64,000 nt of DNA from Pigmentiphaga humi. GTDB taxonomy: Bacteria; Pseudomonadota; Gammaproteobacteria; Burkholderiales; Burkholderiaceae_B. Positions 17,682 through 25,579 of the stretch are shown piece by piece. Every line of letters begins with the position of its first letter. The first letter of the stretch is position 1. The notes under the pieces were generated by a model. The model was given only the letters and a program-made list of their open reading frames with translations, made no database searches and was not told where the DNA came from. The position numbers and the translations under genes were made by a program. Location: assembly GCF_900606115.1 (NCBI RefSeq), contig NZ_UWPJ01000022.1, forward strand, positions 62,001 through 126,000, written 5' to 3'.

Positions 17682-17963
17682 TCAGCGCGCACGGCTGTCC
17701 GCCGAGTGGTGCTCGGCGTACTCGGGATCGGAAGTCGTCTCGAAGCTGCGGTCGGCGGCCCAAGCATCGAGGTCGGCCACGGCGTACATGACGCGCCGGC
17801 CGAACTTGCGAAAGCGTGGGCCGCCGCCGATCACGCGCTGCTTTTCCAGCGTGCGCGGCGACAGGCGCAGGTACTCGGCGGCTTCGTCGTTGGTGAGGTA
17901 ACGCTGCGGCTGCGCGGCAGCGGTCGAGACAGTGGCGGCAGGCCGCAAGGGAGCGGGACGCAT
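17682..17963 (-). CDS. AlpA/excisionase-like HTH protein
   Basis: This 93-residue protein carries a MerR-type helix-turn-helix of the AlpA/excisionase superfamily: RYLTNDEAAEYLRLSPRTLE (residues about 21-40) then GGGPRFRKFGRRVMYAVADLDAWA. A strong ribosome binding site (GGAGGT) lies 8 bases before the ATG at 17961-17963. It precedes repA by 26 bases on the same strand, so it may regulate repA or act as the element's excision factor; both roles occur in this superfamily, and context favours regulation of replication. Confidence 0.85.
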   Translation of the reverse strand: MRPAPLRPAATVSTAAAQPQRYLTNDEAAEYLRLSPRTLEKQRVIGGGPRFRKFGRRVMYAVADLDAWAADRSFETTSDPEYAEHHSADSRAR

Positions 17964-18046
17964 GGTGTGAACCTCCATCGGTTGAAAACGACCAGCCACA
18001 CAGCGCGACCGGATGGAGGCAGTCTCAAGAAGCGAGGGGTTTTCGA

Positions 18047-18820
18047 TCAGGGACGTTTTGCGTCGGCTGCAAAACGTCCCTTCTCAAGCGGCGCAAGCTG
18101 TGCTAGGCGGCGATAGCCGCCGCGCATCAGCGCATCGCCGCGCCGTACCAGACGGCGCACGCGGGCGCGCAGATCACCGTCGGCGTGCCAGTCGGCCGCC
18201 ACGGCATCGGCGCCGAACAGCCCTTCGGCGATTTCGCGCAAGGACGCGCCCGCCAGGGCTGCGTCGAGCGCCTGCAAGGTGTGCAGTTCCAGCAGCGCGG
18301 CGAGTGTCGGCCGGGGCTTCGTATCGGCCATGTCGGAGCTGGGCAGATGCCCATGCACCGGCGCGGCAGCGCCGCCGCGGTGGGCATAGGCGACAGCCAT
18401 GCCGTCCTCCAGGCCGGGCGCCAGCACGAAGCGCACGCATCGGCCAGGGCTGCGCGCGATCAGCGCCAGCCCTTTGCCGTCATGCAGCAGTTGCTTGTGC
18501 CCAGGGATGTGCCAGAACGCAAAGACCGCCGCATCGAGCGGCGGGTCGGCGTCGGGATAGAGTTGCACCACGGCAGCGTGGCCGGGCAGCCAGGCTGGAT
18601 GCGCGTCGCGCACATCCAGCACCGGGTCTTCCAGAAGGCGCAAGCCCCAGCGATGCGCCGCGTCCTGTGCCGCCTGCGGCCGGCGATGACGGCGCAGCCA
18701 GTCGAGCCGGTAGTCGGGATGCCTGCGCAGGTATTCCCAGGCGAGCGCGAGGTCGTCCAAATGCAGCGCGTACAGGTACGCGGCAGTCGGATACCAAGGC
18801 TCGGCGCTGCGATCGACCAT
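18047..18820 (-). CDS. DUF2285-family protein (ICE regulatory region)
   Basis: This 257-residue protein has a short N-terminal domain (MVDRSAEPWYPTAAYLYALH) and a C-terminal DUF2285 domain (about residues 165-235, ending VRRLVRRGDALMRGGYRRLA) that resembles a winged-helix or HTH fold. Such proteins always sit near the repA/AlpA genes of Tn4371-type ICEs and are annotated as putative regulators or replication-associated proteins; function is unproven. The ribosome binding site (GGAGG) is 8 bases before the ATG at 18818-18820. It lies 83 bases upstream of the AlpA-like gene and is probably co-transcribed. Confidence 0.82.
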   Translation of the reverse strand: MVDRSAEPWYPTAAYLYALHLDDLALAWEYLRRHPDYRLDWLRRHRRPQAAQDAAHRWGLRLLEDPVLDVRDAHPAWLPGHAAVVQLYPDADPPLDAAVFAFWHIPGHKQLLHDGKGLALIARSPGRCVRFVLAPGLEDGMAVAYAHRGGAAAPVHGHLPSSDMADTKPRPTLAALLELHTLQALDAALAGASLREIAEGLFGADAVAADWHADGDLRARVRRLVRRGDALMRGGYRRLAQLAPLEKGRFAADAKRP

Positions 18821-19131
18821 GACGCAACCTCCCTGCGAACAGGACTGGCCGCCACGGAAGAACTACGCGCTACATCGGTATCGTCAGAACGTCATGGGTT
18901 AAAAAAGATGGATGGACCTGTCAAGACCGATTGGCTCCGACGCGTTGCGGTAGTCGTCTCAATGGCGGGGCAGCGGCGCCCCAGCCGTGGGACGCCGTAT
19001 CGTCCAGCCTGCCGCAGCCCGCGCGGGGCATCATGTCTATTTGGATCAGACTGGCGTGGGTATGCCGCAATAATCCCGATTGAGACTTGCCCGGTATGAC
19101 AAAAGACTGAAAAAGTCACAGTCGGCGGTGG
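18821..19131. other. 311-base gap with no gene seen
   Basis: This lies between the DUF2958 stop and the DUF2285 start. Short open frames on both strands give no recognisable protein. It should contain the promoter for the DUF2285-AlpA-repA series. Confidence 0.5.
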
Positions 19132-19482
19132 TCAATCTGGAATGGCCCCGTCTCGCTCGGCTAGGCGGGTGTACTCCGACAGCGTGCGCGTGGGCCGGAA
19201 ATAGAGGTCGCGCAGTACGGGCTGCTGGCGCGGCCCGACGATGCCGGCCAGCTCGGACAGCTTGACGGTGCCCTGCGCGGGCATCCCGATCCCCAGGTCG
19301 ATAAGGCCCCAAGCGGTGTCGCCATCGGCGGGATCGAGCGCCGCCAGCAGCCAAGTCACATGCGCGTCGGGCGTGAACAGCCGCACCACGGGCACCGGGT
19401 CGATGGCCCGGCCAGCGGCACGGGCCTCGCCGTTGGCGAGCAGTTGCGCGCGCTCTGGGTCGGTGGCGAGTGGCTGGGGCAT
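19132..19482 (-). CDS. DUF2958-family protein (first copy)
   Basis: This 116-residue soluble protein (MPQPLATDPERAQLLANGEA) has the DUF2958 core, visible as PVVRLFTPDAHVTWLLA and DLYFRPTRTLSEYTRLAE. It is a clear paralogue of the protein encoded at 25580-25930: same length, and shared VV.LFTPD..ATWLL, LGLG and RDLYFR patterns. The family is common on ICEs and plasmids and its function is unknown. Start at the ATG at 19480-19482; the N-terminal extension of the open frame is not like the family. It is divergent from the XRE regulator gene. Confidence 0.85.
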   Translation of the reverse strand: MPQPLATDPERAQLLANGEARAAGRAIDPVPVVRLFTPDAHVTWLLAALDPADGDTAWGLIDLGIGMPAQGTVKLSELAGIVGPRQQPVLRDLYFRPTRTLSEYTRLAERDGAIPD

Positions 19483-19661
19483 GGTCGGTAATCCCACGAA
19501 TCCAATGATGCACGGATGCGGTTTCGCGCCAAAGCGCAGAACTGCCGAGCCGGATTTGTGCCTTCGTGCGCAAGCACGGACGCGGTTCCGTGGCTTTGCT
19601 GGAACCCGCCGATGCGGATTTCCGTAAAGGCACAAAAACGGATAGCAACACCAAATGAACA

Positions 19662-19682
19662 CTATAGATTGTAGTCCTATAG
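19662..19682. promoter_or_regulatory. Possible operator: paired CTATAG palindromes before the XRE gene
   Basis: CTATAG occurs at 19662-19667 and 19677-19682, with ACTA...TAGT dyad symmetry across the first half. The AT-rich stretch (19640-19690) is the only such tract in this high-GC neighbourhood and lies 44 bases before the XRE start, in the 243-base divergent gap with DUF2958. It is probably the promoter and autoregulatory site of the XRE gene. Confidence 0.45.
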
Positions 19683-19725
19683 GGCGCAATGGGCTGTCAT
19701 CTTGGTTTTTTGAGGGAAACCATAG

Positions 19726-20031
19726 GTGGCGGCTGGGTATTCATTGGCAAAGGCGTTGAAGACGGTCAGAAAGGCGCGTGGCTTGAGCCAGGAAGCCTTC
19801 TCTGACGTGTCCAGCCGCACCTATATGAGTACCCTCGAACGCGATCTGAAAAGCCCGACCTTCTACAAGCTGGCGGAGTTGTGCGAGGTGATGGAGATCC
19901 ACCCGCTCACGCTGCTGACGCTGGCCTATGCGGGCAACAGCCCGAGCAAGGCCGACGAGCTGCTGGCGCAGGTGCGCCAGGAGCTAGAGGCGGTGTTGAG
20001 CGAACGCGACGCGGCGAAGCCGCGTGCGTGA
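19726..20031 (+). CDS. XRE-family HTH regulator
   Basis: This 101-residue cytoplasmic DNA-binding protein has a Cro/C1-type HTH at about residues 6-62 (SLAKALKTVRKARGLSQEAF, then SRTYMSTLERDLKSPTFYKL) and a short helical C-terminus probably used for dimerisation. The start is GTG at 19726-19728 with GAGGGA about 10 bases upstream. It is one of the few plus-strand backbone genes, divergent from DUF2958 and facing DUF736 with a shared terminator. It is a likely repressor controlling the element's regulatory genes; targets unknown. Confidence 0.88.
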   Translation: MAAGYSLAKALKTVRKARGLSQEAFSDVSSRTYMSTLERDLKSPTFYKLAELCEVMEIHPLTLLTLAYAGNSPSKADELLAQVRQELEAVLSERDAAKPRA

Positions 20032-20057
20032 TGCGGTGATGTGCTGCGATCAGCAGC

Positions 20058-20089
20058 ACAGCGCCCCGCCGCGATGGGCGGGGCGCTGT
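20058..20089. terminator. Bidirectional hairpin between convergent XRE and DUF736 genes
   Basis: A perfect 13-base stem (ACAGCGCCCCGCC 20058-20070 with its complement 20077-20089, 6-base loop) lies between the two convergent stops. No T-run on either side, so it may be an intrinsic terminator of weak type or an end-protecting hairpin. Confidence 0.65.
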
Positions 20090-20094
20090 GGCGG

Positions 20095-20409
20095 TCACGC
20101 CGCCTGGGGCTTGCTGCGCGACCAGATCAGGTCGTGCGTGCCGTCCTCGCCTTCGATCAGGCGGGCATAGACCGGCGCCGGGAACGAAGGATCGTCAATG
20201 CTCACGGACTTGTAATCCCGCCCGGCCTCGCTTTTCTTGTTCCATGCCGCGCCGATGTCGTGACCGGCGGCCTGGAGCCGGAAGTCGGGAGCGTTCTCGC
20301 TGCTGCCCTTGTCGTTGGGAACCAGTTTGACCTTGACATTGAGCGTCAGGGTGCGAAGCGTGCCGGTGAAGCCGTCTTTGTCTGCGGTGAAGGTGCCGAT
20401 GTTGGCCAT
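20095..20409 (-). CDS. DUF736-family protein
   Basis: This 104-residue protein begins [20 protein letters not shown] and matches the DUF736 family of small cytoplasmic proteins abundant on ICEs and alpha/betaproteobacterial plasmids. It is beta-rich with conserved regions [18 protein letters not shown] and [25 protein letters not shown] lies about 8 bases before the ATG at 20407-20409. The much longer open frame upstream is non-coding. Function unknown. Confidence 0.9.
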   Translation of the reverse strand: MANIGTFTADKDGFTGTLRTLTLNVKVKLVPNDKGSSENAPDFRLQAAGHDIGAAWNKKSEAGRDYKSVSIDDPSFPAPVYARLIEGEDGTHDLIWSRSKPQAA

Positions 20410-20970
20410 GATGTTTTCTCCTGTCGGTTGAACAAGGTTCGCGCCCATCGCGTCCTTGTTGTGATCCGGCTGGCGGGAGACGGGCTGGCTGCACCGCTTG
20501 CGGTCGAAACGCAGTGGAGAACCGGAAGGCGAAAAGAATTTGCTGCGCGAGGAAGCCGCGCAGCGGCGGGGAAATTGTTTTCGCCGGACGGTTGCAGTCA
20601 TGAAGCCCGAGGCGCAGCCGCGCCACCGCCAGGATTCACAACGAGACAAGGACGCCTTGGGCCGAACCGCTCCGAAAGGAGATGGGGCCGGCTCGGCATC
20701 CCCGCATGAAGGCTGCTCCGGCTCGCCCGCTGACGCGGGCCAGGTCAACCACCCGACGACAGGCGAGAACGCCCCTGCCGCACCTTGCGGTGCCGGTCTT
20801 GAGGCGTGGTGTGGAAGCTCCATAGCGATGTCGGGCGGGTTGTCCGTGAACCGTCCTTCGTGACGTGACAGGCAGGAACCGCCAGCGTTGAGGACCGCAC
20901 GCATTTGCACAACCCGCCGCAGCAAGCGCCAGCGTGTTCGCCGGCACGCCGTCCATCGCGGCGGGGCGCT

Positions 20971-21079
20971 GGCCGAGCCGATCCGGCGCAGCCGGTTCGG
21001 CGGCATCAAGGGGCGCCAAGCATTGCGCGGCGGGGGATAGCCCGCAGGGCTTTCCCCTGGACATAAGCGTAGCGCGCAG
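20971..21079. repeat. Long imperfect repeat, copy 1 (other copy 25109-25211)
   Basis: About 100 bases match 25109-25211 at roughly 80% with small indels. The best-conserved part (21033-21057) is identical in both copies and folds as nested stems: GGGGA with TCCCC outside and AGCCC with GGGCT inside. It ends in an AAGCG.AGCGCGCAG motif seen elsewhere in the element's gaps. Confidence 0.75.
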
Positions 21080-21172
21080 GTATGGGCCGGGCGAATGCTC
21101 GGCTGCTCTAACGCCGCCGCCTGAGCCACCGCGAAGGCGGCGGCGTTCTGATTCGGCTGTTGGCCTTGAACA

Positions 21173-21208
21173 CCGGGCGCGGCCACCGCCGCGCCCGGAT
21201 TTTCTTTT
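21173..21208 (+). terminator. Plus-strand Rho-independent terminator with no annotated gene upstream
   Basis: A perfect 11-base stem (CCGGGCGCGGC 21173-21183 with GCCGCGCCCGG 21188-21198) is followed by ATTTTCTTTT. It reads as a strong terminator on the plus strand, where no protein gene lies for over 1.1 kb upstream. Confidence 0.65.
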
Positions 21209-21252
21209 CACCGCGCCCAGGGCGGAACGGCCTGGGCGCGGTGCTGTTCGGG

Positions 21253-21462
21253 TTATTCCTTCGTCTCGATGAGCCACCACACGGCACGCGGCAAGGCGCG
21301 GCCCGTGATGGGGTGAATGTCGGTGAGGTCGGCGCGGGCTGACCAGCCCGAGGGCGGACGGTAGCCGCGCACGTCGCCGTCGCCGTGCCAGCGGCGGGCG
21401 CGTACCACGCCGGGGGCATAGATCGCCGCCATGCGTGGGCGGCTGGTGGTAGTGCGGGTCAT
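21253..21462 (-). CDS. Hypothetical 69-residue basic protein downstream of parB
   Basis: I do not recognise a family. The protein (MTRTTTSRPRMAAIYAPGVV) is basic and Trp-rich (RARRWHGDGDVRGYRPPSGW ... LPRAVWWLIETKE) with no membrane segment. The start at 21460-21462 is supported by GGAAGGAAAA just upstream; longer in-frame starts overlap the hairpin at 21483-21510. It follows the ParB-like gene by 62 bases in the same direction. A conserved-looking, non-repetitive C-terminus suggests a real gene. Confidence 0.6.
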   Translation of the reverse strand: MTRTTTSRPRMAAIYAPGVVRARRWHGDGDVRGYRPPSGWSARADLTDIHPITGRALPRAVWWLIETKE

Positions 21463-21482
21463 GGGGCGTTTTCCTTCCAGCG

Positions 21483-21510
21483 AAGCGCCCCGGTCGAGGC
21501 CGGGGCGCTT
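21483..21510. terminator. Perfect 11-base hairpin after parB-like gene
   Basis: AAGCGCCCCGG (21483-21493) pairs with CCGGGGCGCTT (21500-21510), loop TCGAGG. It sits between the parB-like stop (21525) and the small gene start (21462); without a T-run it may attenuate rather than end transcription. Confidence 0.5.
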
Positions 21511-21524
21511 GCTGTCGGCGCGGG

Positions 21525-23609
21525 TCAAGCGGCCAGCGCCACGGCGGGTTCATCCGCCATTGCCTCGGAATCCTCCGGGGCGTCGTCCTGCTCCTGCGGT
21601 TCTGCCTGCGGTTCTGCCTGCGTGGCTGCCTGCGTGCCTTCGGCCTTGAAGATGGCAGGCATCCAGCCTGTGCCGTTCGCCAGCCGCTCGGCTTCGCTGG
21701 CAATGTCGGCCTTCTTCAACTTCGCCAGCCGGGAAACCTGCTCTGGCGCGTACTCGCCCACGGCTTGCAGGATGGCGGCCTTGGGAACGTGCTGGAAGTA
21801 GCCTTCCGCGCTCGGCTGCCACCATGCTGCCATGTCGAGGCCCACGGCCTGCGCCAGTTCCTCGCCGGGCTGGCGCAGCATGGCGCGAGGCGTCACCACG
21901 TCCACCGTGGAAGCCACGCACACGGCCAGCAGCCGCACCAGTTCGTCTTGCGGCTTTGCCAGCAGCGCGGCGAACAGTTCGGCGCTGTCCTGCGGCAAGC
22001 CTTCACCGGCCACTTGTTGCAGTTCGCGCAGCGCCACGGCGGCGGGCGATTCCGGCCAGTCCGGGGCCATGCCTTCCAGCCGGTCTTGCATTTTCAGGCT
22101 CACGCCCAGCGGCAAGTCGTGGCCGTAGCGGCTTTCCTGCAAGACGGTCTGCACCATGCCATGCACCAGCGCGGCCAGCGCCACTTGCGGATGCCGGGCG
22201 ACTTCGATTTGCAGCGCGGCGGTGCGGTGGGCGCTCAACCGTTGCGCCAGCCGGTCGGACATGGCGGCGGTCTTTGGCTGCCCGTCGCCGTCGCCGTCTC
22301 CGTCCTCGCCTTCGTCGTCGTTCCCGGCATCCTCGCCGCTGAAACCTTGGCGCAGGCGTTCCAGCGTGCGCAGCGCCTTGGCCTCGGCCTCGCGCATCAG
22401 CCCGCGATGAATCACGGCCTGCCCGTTGCGGTCGATGGTGACGATGGCACCGGCTGCGGCCTTCGCGGTCGGGCTGTAGTCCTGCAAGCCATCTTCCAGC
22501 GCCTGCAACTGCTCGCCCACGGCTTCGCCTTCCTCTTGCAGTGCATCGGCCTTGTCCTCGTCCTCGGCGTCCAGCGCGTCATCCACGGCTGCGGCCAGTT
22601 CCTGCATCTTGGATTGCAGCTTCTCGATGCGCTGCGCTTCGCGCTTGGTCGGCTCGCGCCGCTCCCTCGGCGCACGTTGGAAAGCGTGCAGGTCAGCATG
22701 GGTCACGCCCGGCGTGGCATCCACCCATGCCCAGCCTTCGGCCTTCACCTGGGCGGCCATGCCCGCCAGCCGGTCTTGCGCCAGCCTGTCCAGCAGCGCG
22801 GCATCGGTCAGATACACGCCCGCGTCACCTTCGGCGAACAGATCACGGCGCACGCCACCGCCTGCGGCTTCATAGGTGTCCAGCCCGACGAAGTGCACCA
22901 GCGGATGCCGGTAGGCGTCGATTTCCCGCTCGGTGAGGCGGTCGCGCAGCGCGGACGGCTGGCGCTGCCACGTCGGCGCATCGTAGAAGGCGGCTTCCTG
23001 CGCGGCGTGGTCGTCGGTGATGGCAAGGGCCATCAACTGGTCAAGGCTTACGGCTTCGGCGCGGTAGTCGGCCAGCAGCCGGGGCGAGACGTTCGCCAGC
23101 TTCAAGCGGCGCTGCACCACCAGCGGGGACACGCTGAAATCGGCGGCTATGTCCTCGATGGGTCGGCCTTCGGCCACCAGCGCGGCGAATGCCTCGAACT
23201 GGTCTGCGGGGTGCATGGCTTCGCGCTGCACGTTCTCGGTCAGGCTGGCGGTGCGCGCCGTGCCATCGGCCACCAGCAGGCAAGGCACCTCCCATTCCTT
23301 GCTGATGCGGTGCTTCTTCGCCAGCAGCTTCAACGCGGCCAGCCTGCGGCCACCGGCCACGACTTCGTAATGTTCGCCATCGGCGGCGGCAATCACGATC
23401 AAGTTTTGCAGCAGGCCCACGCGCTGGATGCTCGCGGCCAGTTCGGGGATGGACATGCGCGGGGTCTTGCGCACGTTGCGGCCCGTGGGGCGCAGCACCA
23501 GCCGCGACAGCGGAACCAGAATCAGGTTCTTGGTCGGGTCGGCGGCTTCCAGCGGGATAGCGGCGGCGGCATTGACGGCGCGGGCTTCGGTGTAGGTGGT
23601 TGCGTTCAT
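21525..23609 (-). CDS. Large ParB/RepB/Spo0J-family protein
   Basis: This 694-residue cytoplasmic protein has an N-terminal ParB domain: conserved box GGRRLAAL at residues 86-93, ENVQREAMHP at 125-134, then an HTH (about 150-175, IEDIAADFSVSPLVVQRRLK). A long C-terminal region (about 300-694) contains charged helical segments (335-375) and an acidic low-complexity linker (about 425-445). ParB proteins bind centromere sites and CTP, but this long ICE type has no known centromere and may be a DNA-binding regulator or maintenance factor. TAGGAG lies 8 bases before the ATG at 23607-23609. It is separate from the parA/RHH pair at 15625-16544. Confidence 0.9.
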   Translation of the reverse strand: MNATTYTEARAVNAAAAIPLEAADPTKNLILVPLSRLVLRPTGRNVRKTPRMSIPELAASIQRVGLLQNLIVIAAADGEHYEVVAGGRRLAALKLLAKKHRISKEWEVPCLLVADGTARTASLTENVQREAMHPADQFEAFAALVAEGRPIEDIAADFSVSPLVVQRRLKLANVSPRLLADYRAEAVSLDQLMALAITDDHAAQEAAFYDAPTWQRQPSALRDRLTEREIDAYRHPLVHFVGLDTYEAAGGGVRRDLFAEGDAGVYLTDAALLDRLAQDRLAGMAAQVKAEGWAWVDATPGVTHADLHAFQRAPRERREPTKREAQRIEKLQSKMQELAAAVDDALDAEDEDKADALQEEGEAVGEQLQALEDGLQDYSPTAKAAAGAIVTIDRNGQAVIHRGLMREAEAKALRTLERLRQGFSGEDAGNDDEGEDGDGDGDGQPKTAAMSDRLAQRLSAHRTAALQIEVARHPQVALAALVHGMVQTVLQESRYGHDLPLGVSLKMQDRLEGMAPDWPESPAAVALRELQQVAGEGLPQDSAELFAALLAKPQDELVRLLAVCVASTVDVVTPRAMLRQPGEELAQAVGLDMAAWWQPSAEGYFQHVPKAAILQAVGEYAPEQVSRLAKLKKADIASEAERLANGTGWMPAIFKAEGTQAATQAEPQAEPQEQDDAPEDSEAMADEPAVALAA

Positions 23610-23689
23610 GGTGATAACTCCTAACGGTTCAGGGATGCAGCAGCGAAAGAAGCGGCAAGGGCTGCTGCCTGCCCCTGCCGCGTGGGGAA

Positions 23690-24520
23690 TCAGGCTTTCA
23701 ACTGGCGCAGGCCATCGGCCAGCATCCAGAGGGCGCGATTGAGGCGCACATCGGAATCAATGCCCTGCACGGGGCGGGTCTGCTGGCGGCGTCCGTTGGC
23801 GCTGCGGCCATGCAATCCGCCTTTGGTCAGGTTTTCTTGCGTGCGGTTGAACACGCTCCACAAGTCCGGGCGGCGGTCGTCGAACCGGCGCGGCATCAGG
23901 ATTTGCGATTCGGTGATGGGCGCGGGCTTGTTGTCGGTGGGGTCGTACTTGAGGGCCAGCGCGGCGCGGGCGAATACTTCGGCCTCGCCTTCGTCCAGCG
24001 TGATCGCACGCATGGCATCGCGGGAATCCTTCACCCGGTCGAAGCCGCGCAAGACTTCGTAAGCGCCTTCGATGACATGCCCGGAAACGTCGCCCTTGTG
24101 GGGTACGCGCACATCGGCCACGGTGTCGCCACACACCAGCCCATTGCTGCACACGAACCGGAACATGCCCGCGAGCATCTGATAGCTGCTCGTGCCATCG
24201 TGCGAGTTCAACAACACGATTTCATTGGCCTCCGCGCCGTTGATCTGGCTGGCGTGGCGCAGGCGCAGCATGTGTTTCGTATGCTCGCGCTTGCCTTCAT
24301 CGCGCACGCGGGTTTGCGTCACCAAGAAGGGCTGGAACCCTTCTTTGCGAAGCTCGGCCAGCACGGCGGCGGTGGGGATATAGGCGTACCGCTGCGAACG
24401 GCTTTCATGCGGCGCGTCCGCGAAGATGGACGGCGCTACGCGGTGAATCTGGTCATCGGACAGCGGGTAGTCGCTGCGCAGCGAGGGGGAGCGGGAAGCG
24501 AAGCGGGATGCGAGTTGCAT
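23690..24520 (-). CDS. DUF932-family protein
   Basis: This 276-residue protein (MQLASRFASRSPSLRSDYPL) matches the DUF932 family of phage- and plasmid-encoded proteins, with recognisable stretches such as ANEIVLLNSHDGTSSYQMLA, FRFVCSNGLVCGD and HKGDVSGHVIEGAYEVL. A strong Shine-Dalgarno (GGAGA) precedes the ATG at 24518-24520. It lies 80 bases upstream of the ParB-like gene and is probably co-transcribed with it. DUF932 proteins are often found with anti-restriction or recombination genes; activity is not established. Confidence 0.88.
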   Translation of the reverse strand: MQLASRFASRSPSLRSDYPLSDDQIHRVAPSIFADAPHESRSQRYAYIPTAAVLAELRKEGFQPFLVTQTRVRDEGKREHTKHMLRLRHASQINGAEANEIVLLNSHDGTSSYQMLAGMFRFVCSNGLVCGDTVADVRVPHKGDVSGHVIEGAYEVLRGFDRVKDSRDAMRAITLDEGEAEVFARAALALKYDPTDNKPAPITESQILMPRRFDDRRPDLWSVFNRTQENLTKGGLHGRSANGRRQQTRPVQGIDSDVRLNRALWMLADGLRQLKA

Positions 24521-24867
24521 TTCATTTCTCCTGACAAAGAAAAAAGGGTTTGCTGTTCACCGCACACCGGATTCCTAGATTCGGAGCCCAGCCTTTCGGC
24601 TGTTTGGTGCGGTCGGCGAGAGGAACCCGGTTGGCCCTGTTGCCACCGTCTTCCTGAGTTCATCGCCCGCGACGGTCAGGAGCGCGCGGACGGGGGCCGT
24701 CAAGGAAACAAGCGCAGGGGGTGGTGCGGCCCGCAGGCGTAGCCGAGGACACGGCCCTGCGCGCCTTGATGGCACGCGGGAGCGGGCTACAGTCGCGGAC
24801 AAGGTGATGAAGTCAGGGGAGACGGCTGGACATGGCAACGGCCTTCCCCTTGCGCTGACTGCACGGC

Positions 24868-24915
24868 AAGCGAAGCGCGCAGGCCCGGATCTGGAAGCCG
24901 GGCCGAAGGCGTCAG
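24868..24915. repeat. Structured short element, copy 1
   Basis: Conserved flanks AAGCGAAGCGCGCAGG and CCGAAGGCGTCAG enclose a 7-base stem GGCCCGG/CCGGGCC with a 9-base loop. The flanks recur at 25197-25239 and 26917-26955 while the stem sequence changes but still pairs. Confidence 0.6.
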
Positions 24916-25108
24916 CCGAGCGGAGCGAGGGAACGATGGAAGCCCGACAGGGGCGAGACGCCGCAGGCGGCTCGATGCGCTACGCGCACGACAGCGCGAC
25001 CGGCCATGTTTCTTGGCCGGGGACGCCCAGCCTTCAAGGTTCGATGAGCACCAGGCGCACTACGCCCCACGCATCGGGAAGCGGGTTCTGCTGTGGCTGC
25101 GGATTTCT

Positions 25109-25211
25109 GGCCGAGCCGACGCAGCCGGTTCGGCGGTCTTTAGGGGTGCCAAGCATCGCGCGGTGGGGATAGCCCGCAGGGCTTTCCCCTAGAGGCAAGC
25201 GAAGCGCGCAG
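25109..25211. repeat. Long imperfect repeat, copy 2 (other copy 20971-21079)
   Basis: This shares GGCCGAGCCG, GCAGCCGGTTCGGCGG, GCCAAGCAT.GCGCGG and an identical nested-hairpin core with copy 1. The two copies lie in separate non-coding gaps about 4 kb apart, in the same orientation. Confidence 0.75.
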
Positions 25212-25239
25212 CGCCCCGGAAGGGGCGCGAAGGCATCAG
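25197..25239. repeat. Structured short element, copy 2
   Basis: AAGCGAAGCGCGCA and CGAAGGCATCAG enclose a perfect 7-base stem GCGCCCC/GGGGCGC, different in sequence from copies 1 and 3. Its right edge contains the stop codon of the 25236-25514 gene. Confidence 0.6.
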
Positions 25240-25514
25240 GCCGAGCCATCAGGACGCAGGCTGGATTCCGCAACCGGCATCCACGGCGATGCCGAGTCCA
25301 GCAGGTAGCGCGCACCGCGGGCGTACATACCTGAAAGCCCGGTGGGCTGATAGAACCCGGTGACGCGGAGCCGGAACTGTGCGCCGTACTCGTTGGTGAA
25401 GATCACCGCGTCGCCGATCTTGAAGCGCAGCGGCTGGCCGTTTTCCGGCGCGAACGGCTTGAGCGCATCGTGCTGCGCGGTGATTTCGATGATGTAGTCG
25501 TGATGGCTGCTCAT
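25236..25514 (-). CDS. Hypothetical 92-residue ICE backbone protein
   Basis: I do not recognise a named family. The protein (MSSHHDYIIEITAQHDALKP) is soluble and looks beta-rich, with a core LRFKIGDAVIFTNEYGAQFR and a conserved-looking Tyr/Gly-rich region GFYQPTGLSGMYARGARYLL. AGGAGA lies about 10 bases upstream of the ATG at 25512-25514. It sits 65 bases after the second DUF2958 gene on the same strand. The regular composition and good ribosome binding site make it a real gene; function unknown. Confidence 0.72.
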   Translation of the reverse strand: MSSHHDYIIEITAQHDALKPFAPENGQPLRFKIGDAVIFTNEYGAQFRLRVTGFYQPTGLSGMYARGARYLLDSASPWMPVAESSLRPDGSA

Positions 25515-25579
25515 GGCATTGATCTCCTGTGATGGTCGAGAAAGCGCAAGGAGCGCCTTGCGGCGCTCCAGGTGCGAGG

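Larger units (their letters stand above)
20410..21252. other. 843-base non-coding region rich in hairpins
   Basis: No convincing gene lies between the DUF736 start and the stop of the 69-residue gene. Visible structures are a stem at about 20540-20570 (CTGCGCG with CGCGCAG), the long repeat shared with 25109-25211, a plus-strand terminator at 21173-21208 with no gene upstream of it, and another perfect 12-base stem (21210-21221 with 21231-21242). The terminator implies a plus-strand transcript, so a non-coding RNA is possible. Confidence 0.5.
24521..25235. other. 715-base non-coding region with repeated structured elements
   Basis: No convincing gene lies here. It contains one structured short element (24868-24915), the second copy of the long repeat (25109-25211) and most of another short element (25197-25239). 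The first part should hold the DUF932-parB promoter. Confidence 0.5.

Noticed and set aside
21765-23624. 619-codon plus-strand open frame
   Set aside because: Antisense to the ParB-like gene; composition is low-complexity and no domain is visible.
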